A stretch of 64,000 nucleotides of DNA from Myxacorys almedinensis A (lineage in GTDB: Bacteria; Cyanobacteriota; Cyanobacteriia; Leptolyngbyales; Leptolyngbyaceae), in NCBI RefSeq assembly GCF_010091945.1, contig NZ_WVIE01000018.1:40124-104123 (forward strand). The letters run 5' to 3'. The notes beneath the pieces were generated by a model. It ran no database searches. It worked only from the letters and a program-made list of their open reading frames with translations, and had not been told where the DNA came from. Both the position numbers and the translations under genes were made by a program. This document shows, piece by piece, positions 26,478-36,647 of this stretch (its first letter is position 1; each line of letters starts with the position of its first letter).

Positions 26478-27623
26478 TTACGCCTTCTTCTTACGACCGG
26501 GTTCAAAGGGCAGAGTCCCATCCGTCGCGATCGCAGTTGTCCCGCCGCCATTCTTTGCTTCCTCATCCACAATCTTCTGAAGATTTTCGGGGAGCGGTTC
26601 GCGAGACAAAATAAACGTCTGGGCAGTCTGGAAAACATTCGCGATCACCATATACATCAGCACCCCTGCCGGCAACGGGAAAAACAGAAACATGCCAGAG
26701 AAAATCACCGGCGTTATTTTGTTTACCGAATCTTGCTGAGGGTTGCCCGTCGAGCCTTGTCCAGACAAGAGTTGATTGATGTAAAGGCTGATTCCAAAGA
26801 AAAGAATCATGCCGATAATATCCCAGTGCAAGGTTCCATCGGGATCGATCGCACCAACATGACCGAGGGCATTGATGAACAAGAACCCTTTATCAGCCGC
26901 TAGACCCGGAATAATCGCTTGGAGAGTCACATCGCCAGGTTGCAGTGCTTCGATCGTGCCATCGTCGTTGATCCGAATCCGCTCTGCTCCGGCAGTAACT
27001 TTATACTTGGGAACTAGATGGGTGTCGGGATATGCCTCGGTTAAAGCGTCAAGGGGCTTGCCTTCTGGCGTCTGAAACTCGATCTTGGTCGCCTCGCCAA
27101 CTGCCAATTTGGTGCCACTAGGCGCGATCGCAGAAATGCGAGAATGCACCCCATCGGATAAGTAAATATTTTGAGACGGTGCAACAAACGCTTGAGGCAC
27201 AATTTGCTCAATCTGCTCTCGCGGCAAAATTTGCAAATTCATGTTGTAAGGCACATCCGAGAAGGGAGATCCTCGCAACGTTGCAAACAGCGCAAATAAA
27301 ATTGGCATTTGCAGCACAACCGGCAAACACCCCGCCAAGGGATTGCCGAATTCTTTGTAAAGTGCGCTGATTTCCTCTTGCTGTTTCGCCGGATCGCTCT
27401 TGTACTTCTCCTGAAGCTCTTTCATTCGCTTCTGCATCACGGGTTGAGAGACTTTCATCCGCCGCATACTGCGAATAGAGCCAGCGCTCAACGGATAGAG
27501 CGCGAAGCGAATTACTAAAGTCAAGGCAATAATTGCCAAACCATAGCTCGGTACGATCCCGTAGAAAAAATCCAGGATCGGGAGCATGATTTTGTTGGAA
27601 AGAAAGCCGATACCAAAGTCCAT
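26478..27623 (-). CDS. yidC: membrane protein insertase YidC/Alb3
   Basis: A 381-residue insertase for thylakoid and plasma membranes. ATG 27623 gives the family N-terminus [10 protein letters not shown]; the longer frame to 27692 adds an unlikely leader. Hydrophobic segments near residues 15-40, 110-130, 275-295 and 320-350 and the long extra-membrane insertion between the first and later helices (about 135-265) fit cyanobacterial YidC. A polar C-terminal tail ends in KK-rich residues (GRKKKA). Confidence 0.95.
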   Translation of the reverse strand: MDFGIGFLSNKIMLPILDFFYGIVPSYGLAIIALTLVIRFALYPLSAGSIRSMRRMKVSQPVMQKRMKELQEKYKSDPAKQQEEISALYKEFGNPLAGCLPVVLQMPILFALFATLRGSPFSDVPYNMNLQILPREQIEQIVPQAFVAPSQNIYLSDGVHSRISAIAPSGTKLAVGEATKIEFQTPEGKPLDALTEAYPDTHLVPKYKVTAGAERIRINDDGTIEALQPGDVTLQAIIPGLAADKGFLFINALGHVGAIDPDGTLHWDIIGMILFFGISLYINQLLSGQGSTGNPQQDSVNKITPVIFSGMFLFFPLPAGVLMYMVIANVFQTAQTFILSREPLPENLQKIVDEEAKNGGGTTAIATDGTLPFEPGRKKKA

Positions 27624-27756
27624 TCGCTTTACGTCTACCCTAAAAATTGCTGGTTCAATCCAAACATCTCGGCTCGACTGAGAGAAGCTCAAGATGATCA
27701 GACTCTAGTTTAGCGTTCACAAAGCAGATATAAACGCCGATCTGTAGAGAAAGTTC

Positions 27757-28155
27757 TTATTTCTGAGACCCCAATCCACCGCTCACTTTTTTTGCCCGCT
27801 CGGATAAATGCTGATTGATATAATCGTAGACAGTGCGGAAGTTGGGTACAGAGCGCATCTCTAGACGGCTACCATCTTTCAGCGTTAGCACCATGTCTCC
27901 CCATGCACCAAGACCCCGGGGAACCGTCACCACTTTGGCGATTTCAGAATAAATAATGTCAGAGCGATCGCGCCCCATCCATCCACCCGTTACGCTGATA
28001 CGGCGATCGGTAATGCGGTAGCGCAACCAGAGCGCCCGAGTGATTGCCCCCACCGTTAAGGGGATGCAGATGACCGTAAAGGCAAGCAAAACATTGATGA
28101 TCAAATCACCAATATGGGGCCCGCCTTCGTAGTAGACCTCTTCTTTAATCGCCAT
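27757..28155 (-). CDS. bacterial PH-domain membrane protein
   Basis: A 132-residue protein with two N-terminal hydrophobic stretches (about 15-48) followed by a bacterial pleckstrin-homology-like domain (YRITDRRISVTGGWMGRDRSDIIYSEI). The gene overlaps rnpA by 11 bp and precedes yidC, a position conserved in cyanobacteria. The role is not established; the location suggests a link to membrane biogenesis. Confidence 0.85.
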   Translation of the reverse strand: MAIKEEVYYEGGPHIGDLIINVLLAFTVICIPLTVGAITRALWLRYRITDRRISVTGGWMGRDRSDIIYSEIAKVVTVPRGLGAWGDMVLTLKDGSRLEMRSVPNFRTVYDYINQHLSERAKKVSGGLGSQK

Positions 28156-28501
28156 ATAGCACCTCGGCTTTTGTCAACAACTGCTCTAATTCTTGCAGAA
28201 ATTGAAAGTAATCACACTCGATCACCTGGAATCGCACTCCGATAACCACGTCCCACCCCGGAGCGAGCCTTGGCAAAAGCTGGCGAAGCCCCGCCCGAAT
28301 TTGTCGCTTGATGCGATTGCGAACAACAGCACTCTTGCTCACTTTTTTGCTAATCGAAATGCCGATACGAGAAGGAGCGAGTTCACCCTTGAGCCGCAAT
28401 GCGCGCACAGTAAAGCATCGAGAACTGCAACGAAGCCCATGCCGATAAACAGCATCAAAGTCTCGTCGGTGCTTGAGTCGGTGAGGCTTCGGCAGTGCCA
28501 A
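28145..28501 (-). CDS. rnpA: ribonuclease P protein component
   Basis: A 118-residue basic protein, the protein subunit of RNase P. The RNR motif region GISISKKVSKSAVVRNRIKRQIR and the FTVRAL strand are present. It follows rpmH and overlaps the PH-domain gene. The rnpB RNA gene is not visible in this window. Confidence 0.95.
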   Translation of the reverse strand: MALPKPHRLKHRRDFDAVYRHGLRCSSRCFTVRALRLKGELAPSRIGISISKKVSKSAVVRNRIKRQIRAGLRQLLPRLAPGWDVVIGVRFQVIECDYFQFLQELEQLLTKAEVLYGD

Positions 28502-28535
28502 TCTAGGGGAGACAGTCAGAGCAACATTACAGATT

Positions 28536-28682
28536 TTATCCCTGAGAAACAGACAGACGAATCCGCCCTTTTCTACGCCGTGCTTTGATTACGTTTTGCC
28601 CATTTTTGGTTCGCATCCGAGCGCGAAAGCCAGAAACTCGTCTTCTCTTGCGAGAGGTTCCTTCTAAAGTACGCTTCGTCAT
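28536..28682 (-). CDS. rpmH: 50S ribosomal protein L34
   Basis: A 48-residue strongly basic protein beginning [15 protein letters not shown] and containing [19 protein letters not shown], the L34 signature. It is the first gene of the rpmH-rnpA cluster and is too short for many ORF filters. Confidence 0.97.
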   Translation of the reverse strand: MTKRTLEGTSRKRRRVSGFRARMRTKNGQNVIKARRRKGRIRLSVSQG

Positions 28683-28768
28683 TGCCGTTGCTCCAGCTTA
28701 AATCAATCAAAAAAATCAGTAGACTATGGAAAATCGCCACAGTCTATCAGGGTACCATATCGATTGGT

Positions 28769-29302
28769 TTATTGGATGCCAATGATCCAGGTTCCCAGGG
28801 TTCTCAGGAGGGGCACGTCTCCGGGAGAGAGCACATTGCAGTTAAAGTAGAACATCCCGCCTGTATTGGGATTTTTGACATTTGAGAGAATGAGTTCGAC
28901 GTTAGTTGCTGCCGGAACCGGTTCTTGAGGAAAAACTTCGATCACGTTGTTTTCTTTTTCCCACTTCACCTCTTGGAGGGCAACTTTTTTGTCGTTGACC
29001 CGCAGTTCCACATCGTTAGGATCAAACTGCCCCTTGAAATAGGTGGGGTAATCGATCGCAAACTGAGCTACCGCCACCTTCATTTTATCTTTCTTGATTC
29101 TGAGGCGATAGCGATCCCAACTGCCTGAGTTGCCGCCAAAGTCGAGGTGATAGTTCAGTTGATTTTTAGGTTCAACGCCGCTAAAGATGGTAAACCCAGG
29201 GTTGGACTGAGCGCGGGCAACTAACGGAAGGCTTGCCAACAAACAACCTGCGATCGCGACGCTAGTTGTAGAGCGCACTACAGAAGCGGCAACGCGGTAC
29301 AT
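28769..29302 (-). CDS. DUF2808 exported protein
   Basis: A 177-residue protein with a signal peptide (VRSTTSVAIAGCLLASLPLV, then ARAQ) and the DUF2808 domain (DFGGNSGSWDRYRLRI, VAQFAIDYP, NNVIEVFPQEP). The family is restricted mainly to cyanobacteria and is likely periplasmic or lumenal. ATG 29302 has AAAGGA six bases upstream and begins a typical signal sequence; a longer frame to 29374 is less likely. No enzyme activity is known to me. Confidence 0.85.
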   Translation of the reverse strand: MYRVAASVVRSTTSVAIAGCLLASLPLVARAQSNPGFTIFSGVEPKNQLNYHLDFGGNSGSWDRYRLRIKKDKMKVAVAQFAIDYPTYFKGQFDPNDVELRVNDKKVALQEVKWEKENNVIEVFPQEPVPAATNVELILSNVKNPNTGGMFYFNCNVLSPGDVPLLRTLGTWIIGIQ

Positions 29303-29641
29303 TGAACATCCTTTGAGCAGCATAGGTGTTTGGCTAAAAGAACAAAAGTTAGAAGCAGCAGAGTGAAACTTCATGTAATGAGATTAGCAGTAAAGGGATA
29401 AATCTGATCGAACGCCCCAATCGAGGCTGACGAAATCTAGCGCAAAATGTTCCTTAATAATTATTGACGTAAGTTCGATCAGTTCTCCCACGGCGATTCT
29501 GCTGGGGGCGGTTAGGCAACGACGGGAAAGATGGTGCCGAACTCGCGCTAATTGATGGGGCGCAAGCATTCGCGATCCAGTTCAATCTTGGGCTTGAGGT
29601 TGGCTTGAGGGGCGCAATTTTTTGCAACGCAGTCGTGCCGC

Positions 29642-31351
29642 TCAAAAGCCCAAATCTGCTTTTGCGGCTTGGGCAGCCTGAAGCACCTTCTCATCGGGCA
29701 TGTCTTCCCAAGCAGTGTCACCAATTTCAGCGTAAAACGTCTCGTCGTAGGGGCGAGTGCGAATCACCACGGGCATCGGAACGGCATGCCCTAAAATAAG
29801 AGCCTGCTGTTTAGAGTCGAGCTTAGACAGTACCGATCGCAGGCTCTGCCCACCCGAAACCCCCGTGAAAATTGCTTCGATGTCTTTTTCGTCATTAAGC
29901 AGCGCGGTGATGCGAGTGCCAATCTGGGACATGACTTCGTTATCAATGCCCGACGGGCGCTGATCCACCACTAAAAGCGTGACAAAATACTTTCTCATTT
30001 CCCGTGCGATCGTACCAAAGATCGTTTGTCCTACAGTGGCTGGGTCAAGAAATCGGTGAGCTTCTTCGATCGTCACCACCAACTGAAGTGGACGGTCTTT
30101 GACATCTTTGGTTTGCAAAAAATACTCTGCTTTGCGGACATAGGCTTGGTGAATCCGACGGGCAATAATATTCGTTGCCAGCATGTACGAGAGCATGTTT
30201 GACTGAGAGCCAAACTCAACCACAACATGCTTTCCACTTTCAATACAGTCTAGAATCTGGCTAACATAATTGTGCGGACAACTGCTGCGAATATATTTGA
30301 GATCATCAAGCCGATTGAGTTTGCGCTGCAATGCCATGATCGATGACTTGCTACCCATCTTGGTTTCACAAAATTCTTGAATCTCACCGTTGCTCATGGT
30401 GAGGAGGCGATTGATCCAAGCTTTACCAAATTCATTTCGCAAAATAACGGCGTTTTCTAAACTCGCCTCTGACAAATTCAGTTCACCGCGCACCAGCATC
30501 AAATCTTCGACATCAATTTGATCGTAGCTAACATAAAGCTCTTGAGCGTCTCGAACGCCTCTACGTTTCGTTGATTCTGGATCAAGCGTAAAAATCTGCA
30601 CTTGTCCCGGAAACAGTTGGCGTAACCCTTTGACCGTGCTGAACTGTTTGCCTTCGCGGGCGGCTTCCCAACCATACTCAGAGTGCATGTCGAAAATGAG
30701 ATTAACAGCGGCTTGTTTGCGAACAATGCCTGCAAGCAACAGACGAGTCAGAAACGATTTTCCGGTTCCCGACTTGCCAAAAACGCCGTTACTCCGTTCG
30801 ACAAAGCGATCGAGATCCAAACAAACCGGAACCGCCATATCGATCGGTTGCCCGATGGCAAAGTTGCGCCGTTGGGGGTCGTCTTCCCAGCCAAACACCG
30901 CCCGAAAGTCTCGTTCGCTGGCATCAAACACCTGGCTAAAGTGGCTCGGAATCGTTTTGACTGGAAGCAGTTCGATCGTCTCGCCCGTGTTTGGCTCAAA
31001 CGAGGCTAACTTCGAGCTTTTCTTCTTGCCGTTCGTTGATTGTTTTACCTCTGTTTCGTCTTGCGGCGTGAACATTAGCATCGGAGAAAGCTCGATCGTG
31101 CCATAGGTTCCACTGCCAGCCAGAACTTCTTGCAAGAAAAAGTTGCTCGGTTCGGGAGGGTTTGCCAGAATGCGCGGGCTGGCAGTTCCTAAAGAAACGT
31201 CAGTCAACATGCAAAAGAAGCGCGATCGCACCCCTTGAACCACCAAAAACTTACCCACGCGCATTTCTTCGACCGATACATCGGCATGAAGCCGCACCTC
31301 TAGCCCCTTGCTTAATGACCCTTGAATTACCGATCCTAGTGGCTTGTCCAT
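29642..31351 (-). CDS. HerA-like hexameric ATPase (DUF87) with N-terminal HAS-barrel
   Basis: A 569-residue protein. The N-terminal 160 residues look like the HAS-barrel of HerA-type translocases, followed by Walker A GKSGTGKS (192-199) and a Walker B LVVTIEEAHRFL with the arginine-rich MRKYFVTLLVVDQRPSGI segment. HerA family members pump DNA and often pair with NurA; no nuclease gene is adjacent here. A 260-bp tail downstream shows no clear gene. It could act in repair or replication restart. Confidence 0.85.
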   Translation of the reverse strand: MDKPLGSVIQGSLSKGLEVRLHADVSVEEMRVGKFLVVQGVRSRFFCMLTDVSLGTASPRILANPPEPSNFFLQEVLAGSGTYGTIELSPMLMFTPQDETEVKQSTNGKKKSSKLASFEPNTGETIELLPVKTIPSHFSQVFDASERDFRAVFGWEDDPQRRNFAIGQPIDMAVPVCLDLDRFVERSNGVFGKSGTGKSFLTRLLLAGIVRKQAAVNLIFDMHSEYGWEAAREGKQFSTVKGLRQLFPGQVQIFTLDPESTKRRGVRDAQELYVSYDQIDVEDLMLVRGELNLSEASLENAVILRNEFGKAWINRLLTMSNGEIQEFCETKMGSKSSIMALQRKLNRLDDLKYIRSSCPHNYVSQILDCIESGKHVVVEFGSQSNMLSYMLATNIIARRIHQAYVRKAEYFLQTKDVKDRPLQLVVTIEEAHRFLDPATVGQTIFGTIAREMRKYFVTLLVVDQRPSGIDNEVMSQIGTRITALLNDEKDIEAIFTGVSGGQSLRSVLSKLDSKQQALILGHAVPMPVVIRTRPYDETFYAEIGDTAWEDMPDEKVLQAAQAAKADLGF

Positions 31352-31478
31352 AACTTTAATGTGTAATTTGTAATTCCGAGGTACTGGGGCTGTTTAGAAA
31401 GTACGTGTTGATTTTAAAACATGTTGGGTCAGATGTACTAAAAATGCTAGCGCGAAATCAAGGTTCACTATTCTCCAA

Positions 31479-33197
31479 ATGATAAATTGTGTTATACGTG
31501 CTTTGTGGAAAATAAGCTACACGACAATGACGTTTTTCAAAACAATCACAGCATTAATTGCTTCAAGCCACAGATTGCAAATTGAACACTCTTGGCTGCT
31601 TTTTTTTCAGCTTTTTTTGGTTGGAATGATTGTTATGGTTTTGTTTTTACCAATCAAAAATCGATTACAACTTAAAGTTCAGAACTTGGAATTGGGTTTA
31701 GGTTTGGCAGCCGCAATTTTAATCCTAAATTATCTGGGTTTTGTAGTTATTTATCTTGGTGCCCCTCTGTTTGCCGATCCGGCTGAGGCTAATGTAGCAT
31801 CGGTCTCTTGGCTGTTCCAAACAGGGCATTCTCTTTATCCATCTAGTGATGCAGCAGCGCGCTATATCAATAATTATGGGTCTTGTTTATACATTATTCA
31901 AGGTGCCTTTTTGGCTGTTCTAAAGCCCAGTTTTTTTAGTGTAAAACTTGCAGGTTGCTTAGCCGGAATTGTGAGCTTATTTGTTAGTTTTCTATTGTTT
32001 AAAAAACGCCTGCCCTTCAGTTTCGCGATCGCAGGATGCGCCTTAACGAGCCTTTATTTTTTGGCTCTCACCTCTGCCACAGGGCTTGTCACATCATCAT
32101 TTTGGGTGAGACCAGACTCGTTATTACTGCTTTGCACAACAATTGGGATCTTTCTAGCCGCCTACGGAAACAAATGGAGTGCTGTTTTCGGCAGCGCGAT
32201 CGCATTTGGCATTAGTACCAATCTCAAGATTACCGCGCTCCTGCATTTTCTTCCCGTTTACGTTTTAGTGTTTCAACGATTTGGGATTATCTATACCCTC
32301 ATATCGTTGATTGGATCTGCATTAGTTGCGATCGCACCCTTTTTTCTATTCTCAAATATTTCGCTTAGCAACTATTTGGCATGGCTTCAGCAAGTTGGGC
32401 GCAAAGGGATTAACCCTGAGCAAGTGATCAAAAATGGGCTGTGGTTAGGATTTGTAAGTTTACCAACTGCGATCGCGGCGCTTCACCTACTAGGCATCCA
32501 TAGCCAAGGCTTTAAACAGTGGCTTCGGCAGTATTGGCTCTATTTTCTTCTATTTGTTCCGTGCGCTGGAGTAGCTGCGATCGTCGGTGCGACACGCGGA
32601 GCATTGGAAAATAATATGCTGCCGTTTGTACCGTTGTTGCTTTATCCATTAAGCGATCTGATGAAGAAAGTATTGGGAGCATGTTCAAGCAAAAACAAAC
32701 AATGGCTTGGCATTTCTACTTCGATTAGCATCACTACTGCATTGGCGTTTATGTTATCGACTTCTCTTACAGTGTATTCAACCGAAGCCCCATTAGTATC
32801 TCGGTTGCTCAATCCATCAAGTAAACGCATCGTCTATGATATCGAGCAGGTGGTTAAGGCTCATCGAGACATTTCAATGGGATATGGATCGAGCTATCCC
32901 TTATCTACCTACCGACCAGCATTCGTATTTGCAGGCAATCCCTATTTATTAGATTCTGCGTCGCTAATGGAAATGCAAGCATCAGGGTTAAACAATACGC
33001 CGGATAATACATTAAATGCTATAAAAACATGCCAAATTCCATCGTGGTTGATTCCTAAAAATGAGAAGCCGTTTGAAGTTTACAATTACTATCCACCGCT
33101 TCAAAAACTATTTAGTGATGAGTTTAGACAAATATTTAAACAACACTATACGCAACAAGCACAAACCGAATTTTATGATATTTGGGTCTGCAAATAG
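31479..33197 (+). CDS. multipass membrane glycosyltransferase-like protein
   Basis: A 572-residue protein with about ten to twelve hydrophobic segments and a C-terminal soluble part. The large first loop (LFADPAEANVASVSWLFQTG) resembles GT-C enzymes using polyprenyl-phosphate sugars, where an Asp in this loop is catalytic; D105 in ADPAEAN is the candidate. I cannot assign a sugar or acceptor. The gene is distinctly A+T-rich compared with neighbours, a possible sign of recent acquisition. The start is uncertain: ATG 31479 lacks a clear ribosome site, and ATG 31527 is an alternative. Confidence 0.65.
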   Translation: MINCVIRALWKISYTTMTFFKTITALIASSHRLQIEHSWLLFFQLFLVGMIVMVLFLPIKNRLQLKVQNLELGLGLAAAILILNYLGFVVIYLGAPLFADPAEANVASVSWLFQTGHSLYPSSDAAARYINNYGSCLYIIQGAFLAVLKPSFFSVKLAGCLAGIVSLFVSFLLFKKRLPFSFAIAGCALTSLYFLALTSATGLVTSSFWVRPDSLLLLCTTIGIFLAAYGNKWSAVFGSAIAFGISTNLKITALLHFLPVYVLVFQRFGIIYTLISLIGSALVAIAPFFLFSNISLSNYLAWLQQVGRKGINPEQVIKNGLWLGFVSLPTAIAALHLLGIHSQGFKQWLRQYWLYFLLFVPCAGVAAIVGATRGALENNMLPFVPLLLYPLSDLMKKVLGACSSKNKQWLGISTSISITTALAFMLSTSLTVYSTEAPLVSRLLNPSSKRIVYDIEQVVKAHRDISMGYGSSYPLSTYRPAFVFAGNPYLLDSASLMEMQASGLNNTPDNTLNAIKTCQIPSWLIPKNEKPFEVYNYYPPLQKLFSDEFRQIFKQHYTQQAQTEFYDIWVCK

Positions 33198-33199
33198 CA

Positions 33200-33227
33200 A
33201 TCGTAGGGAGAATGACCTCCCTACGAT
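33200..33227. terminator. perfect 11-bp hairpin after the membrane glycosyltransferase
   Basis: ATCGTAGGGAG (33200-33210) pairs perfectly with CTCCCTACGAT (33217-33227) around AATGAC, three bases after the stop codon. It is followed by GTTGTAT, so the U-tract is weak. It lies between convergent genes and probably ends one or both transcripts. Confidence 0.6.
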
Positions 33228-33262
33228 GTTGTATAGCTTAGAATTACAACTTAGTTAACGTT

Positions 33263-34063
33263 TTAGTCAATGTTGATCGACGTTGGAGCACTGCCACTAG
33301 CGCCAGGATAACCCGCGCTAGAAAATGCCCTGCGGAAGTCAGTGTAGAGCTTATCGCGCCATGTGAAGAATGGCTCAAATGTCCCTACATCGGCAATGCC
33401 AGGGACGCCTTGATCTTTCAGCCCTTGAGGAATATCTAAATACGGGCCTTTGGGAAACTTGACATACATTGTTAGACCTGCCACGGCAAAATCTGCCAGG
33501 GTTGGCGTGTCACCCAAAAGATAGGGCTGTTCCATTAAAATAAAGCACAGCGCGGTTAAACTGCGTTTCAGTTCTGCTTCTGCTGTTTTCACAGCGTCTG
33601 GTCCCATCCCGACACCCAACCCCAAAACGCTGAGAAAGTCGCTTGGAATGGCGCTCACCACGTTCTTTAGAATGTCGGGCGTGGAGTTGGGAAGAACCGC
33701 CGTGCGAAATGTCTGATTTTTGCTCAGCGCACCAATCAGCGCCTTACGAGCATTGAGACCGATCGATTCGTCTGCCCACTGCTCCATCTGCAAACACACG
33801 CCTTTTTGCTTGAGATCTGAAGGCAGGAGGGGCTTTTCGGGATATTTTTTATCTAGATATTCTGCGATCGCAGTTGAATCTGCAATGATCTCGCTGCCAT
33901 CTTTTAGTACCGGAACCTGACGCTGACCCGACATCTGAAACAACTCGATCTGTCCAATTCCAGGCGTGACATTAATTTTGCGATACTCCAATCCTTTGTA
34001 ATCCAGAATCAGGCGTATTTTTTCAACGTAGTGCGATAGTTCAAATTGATATAACTCAAGCAT
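33263..34063 (-). CDS. glutathione S-transferase family protein
   Basis: A 266-residue protein with the N-terminal thioredoxin-like domain of GSTs (MLELYQFELSHYVEKIRLIL, GQRQVPVL with the cis-proline, and DSTAIAEYLDKKYP for the glutathione gamma-glutamyl site) and an all-helical C-terminal domain (SLTALCFILMEQPYLLGDTPTLADFAV). The second of two adjacent ATGs (34063) is preferred because GGAGG lies six bases upstream. Substrate unknown. The gene stands alone. Confidence 0.87.
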   Translation of the reverse strand: MLELYQFELSHYVEKIRLILDYKGLEYRKINVTPGIGQIELFQMSGQRQVPVLKDGSEIIADSTAIAEYLDKKYPEKPLLPSDLKQKGVCLQMEQWADESIGLNARKALIGALSKNQTFRTAVLPNSTPDILKNVVSAIPSDFLSVLGLGVGMGPDAVKTAEAELKRSLTALCFILMEQPYLLGDTPTLADFAVAGLTMYVKFPKGPYLDIPQGLKDQGVPGIADVGTFEPFFTWRDKLYTDFRRAFSSAGYPGASGSAPTSINID

Positions 34064-34295
34064 CATGAGCCTCCAAATACACGGTCGAGAGAGCAAACAC
34101 AGTCTAGCGTAGGTCTAAAGCTCTGAAATAACATCACGCTAGAGTTAAATTTTAGAATTTAGCGATCGCGATCTGACCGAAGAGGTAGAGCGATCAACTC
34201 CTCAAGACAGAGAATCTTTGTCATCGCAATTTCTACTCTAAAAAGTAGCAAAAAACACATTTTATCCATTCCATACAGCAGTTTTGGAGCGTTCA

Positions 34296-35018
34296 ATGAA
34301 ATTACTTAACTTAAAGCAAATTATGGTTTTCTTGGGAGCATCAGGTGCTTCTGCCTTAATGGGTTTGCCCGTTCTAGCCCAGACCTCGCCGGGCAGCCCC
34401 CTCAACCCTGCTCCCCCTGCGGTCAATCAAGCCCCCATTAATCAAACTCCTGATCGATGTGCAGACTACATTCAGGGCGGCGTTGGCGGTCCGGCAACCA
34501 GTTCATCGGTCAATCAGTTCCCGACACAATCCAACATTGGCGGTACGGGACGCCAAGCTACCGACCAGTCTCAAATTGGGTCTGCCAGCTATTCTGCTAC
34601 TGGAGAATATAGACAATTTTCGGGTACGAATCCCAGTGCAGCAGTTGCCTATCGCGCTAATGGACCTGCCGGAACCTCAGGGCGGGAAGCCATTATGAAT
34701 CTTGAGGCAAACCTGAGACGCGATCGCGCCAACCTGAGCACTACCAATCCCAACGTGAGCGGAGTTAATCCCGCCATAGGTTCAATCCGCAGCACCACGA
34801 GAGACGACTATAGACAGTTTTCGGGCACAAATCCCAGTGCAGCAGTTGCCTATCGCGCCAATGGACCTGCCGGAACCTCAGGGCGGGAAGCCATTCTCAA
34901 TCTTGAAGCCAATCTACAGCGCGATCGCAATCTCAGTTTGATGAATACGAGTTCTCTAACTGCGGTGCCCTCTAACCAGGCTGCTGCCCCAATCCCGACT
35001 GAGTGCCTCCCTCGATAG
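34296..35018 (+). CDS. secreted low-complexity protein with a duplicated 41-residue block
   Basis: A 240-residue protein with a signal peptide (MVFLGASGASALMGLPVLAQ) and long Ala/Gly/Ser/Pro/Asn-rich stretches. A 41-codon block beginning YRQFSGTNPSAAVAYRANGP occurs twice (34605-34727 and 34806-34928, period 201 bp), nearly identical at DNA level, each copy ending at a GCGATCGC octamer. Start ATG 34296 follows GGAG by six bases; a TTG at 34284 is unlikely. I do not recognise the family; it is probably a cell-surface or periplasmic protein. Confidence 0.72.
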   Translation: MKLLNLKQIMVFLGASGASALMGLPVLAQTSPGSPLNPAPPAVNQAPINQTPDRCADYIQGGVGGPATSSSVNQFPTQSNIGGTGRQATDQSQIGSASYSATGEYRQFSGTNPSAAVAYRANGPAGTSGREAIMNLEANLRRDRANLSTTNPNVSGVNPAIGSIRSTTRDDYRQFSGTNPSAAVAYRANGPAGTSGREAILNLEANLQRDRNLSLMNTSSLTAVPSNQAAAPIPTECLPR

Positions 35019-35260
35019 TTGTCCTGCGTCGTTTCCCTGCTCGTAAAACGCTAGTAGATTGTCCACGTTGAGTTGATGGGTAAGTGGGTGGATGAGTCGA
35101 TGACCCGATTACCAGACTATCCCTCTCTCCCTCAGTTCCACCTGGCAGACTACTAGGGAACGACAACCGTAAAGACAATAAAACATCTGGTGAAATACTG
35201 CTAGCGAATAGGGAGGCGATCGTTCTCTTTGCCTCCCCATCTTAAAATTAGGAACGAAGG

Positions 35261-36286
35261 TTAATAACGGATTCGCGGATCGATGTAGGCGTTAATAATA
35301 TCGATCGTGATACTTGCGATCGCAACGATCGCAGCAAAAAACACAACAATTCCTTGAACGGTAGGGTAATCTCGTTGGGCAATGGCACGATAGAGACGGT
35401 TGGCAAGCCCAGGCCAGGAAAACGTCACTTCAGTTAGAATTGCGCCACCGAGCATTGCCGCTAGGGTTAAACCCAAAATTGTAATCACCGGAATCATGGC
35501 ATTTTTTAAGGCATGATTGATCAATATTTTTGATTCAGGAATTCCTCTCGCTCTTGCCGCTTCAACATATTCTGCTTGTAGCGTCTGCCTAAGATTGACA
35601 CGCACAATCCGCTCAAAAATTCCACTGATGAGAACACCCAGCGTGATCGATGGCAACGCTAAATAATAGAGTGCGGTCAAAAATCCGGTTAGGTCTCCAC
35701 TCAACAGACTGTCGATTGTATACAACCCCGTTATGCCTTCTGGTGCAGAGATTGTGACTGGAAATCTAGTTCCTAAAGGAAACCAGCCCAACTGCACTGA
35801 AAAGATTAGCTGCAACAGCATCCCAAACCAAAACATTGGGATTGAATACGTCACGATGCCGAAAAGCCGCCCACCCGCGTCGAGTAGGGTGTTGGGTCGC
35901 GAGGCAGAGAGCGCGCCGACTGCAATGCCCACCACAAGCGCGATCGCCATGCTGATCACCGCTAATTCCACTGTTGCTGGAAAAAAATTGGTGATAATTT
36001 CCCAAACGGTTTGCCCTTGCGTCGTCAGCGATTGACCCAAATCCAAGCGCAATAGCGATCCCATGTAATCGATGTACTGAAGCAGCAACGATTTATTCAA
36101 TCCCAACTGCTCTCGCAGGGCGTCTTTTGCAGCTTGCGGAGCACGAGGTCCTAAAAGTGCATCGATCGGATCTCCTGGGGTTGCTCTCAGCAACAAAAAC
36201 ACGAGCGTTGTGATCAGCCAAAGCATGAGAGGAGCAAGCAGCAGGCGCGCCAAAATGTAGGAACGGAGGGAACTTGAGCGAGACAT
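35261..36286 (-). CDS. ABC transporter permease of the DppB/OppB (peptide/nickel) family
   Basis: A 341-residue permease with six predicted transmembrane segments and the binding-protein-dependent transport signature EAARARGIPESKILINHALKNA. It imports oligopeptides or similar solutes with a second permease (DppC type), two ATPases and a solute-binding protein, none of which is in this window, so it is a scattered subunit. Start ATG 36286; the frame extends to a TTG at 36292. Substrate unknown. Confidence 0.9.
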   Translation of the reverse strand: MSRSSSLRSYILARLLLAPLMLWLITTLVFLLLRATPGDPIDALLGPRAPQAAKDALREQLGLNKSLLLQYIDYMGSLLRLDLGQSLTTQGQTVWEIITNFFPATVELAVISMAIALVVGIAVGALSASRPNTLLDAGGRLFGIVTYSIPMFWFGMLLQLIFSVQLGWFPLGTRFPVTISAPEGITGLYTIDSLLSGDLTGFLTALYYLALPSITLGVLISGIFERIVRVNLRQTLQAEYVEAARARGIPESKILINHALKNAMIPVITILGLTLAAMLGGAILTEVTFSWPGLANRLYRAIAQRDYPTVQGIVVFFAAIVAIASITIDIINAYIDPRIRY

Positions 36287-36647
36287 AAGCAACTGGTTTC
36301 TAAAAGAATTGGCGATCTGGAGGCAGTGGGCAAGACATTGTGGATGAAGGTTCTATAGGTTTTATCACGGGAGACCTTTACTTAACCGATTTTGCAATCA
36401 AATTTGCGATCTTAAAGTTAGACGGTAGAGATCGGCTTGGCTAACCCTACAGTTTTTCAACTCCGATTTTTTGGTGTAACGACAAGATTTGTGATCGCGA
36501 TCGCGCCCTCTGTGGGCATTACTGAGGGTAGGAGCCGCAATCTGCTGAGTGCGAAATTTGTCGCGTCATCCCTAAGATCAGGCTCGGAGAGGCAATTTTG
36601 GCTCAGAACGGTGGGTGAGTCTCACAAACTTGGTGCTGGGATAGATT
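36287..36647. other. intergenic region between divergent genes
   Basis: 361 bp separate the permease start from the start of the 517-residue protein. No gene-like frame or RNA fold is visible, apart from several A+T-rich stretches that may serve two divergent promoters. An open frame at 36437-36721 overlaps the next gene and has no gene-like composition. Confidence 0.4.

Noticed and set aside
29384..29641. Possible broken gene downstream of the HerA-like gene
   Set aside because: Short frames in three phases are open, but no combination gives a recognisable protein, so I cannot claim a pseudogene.
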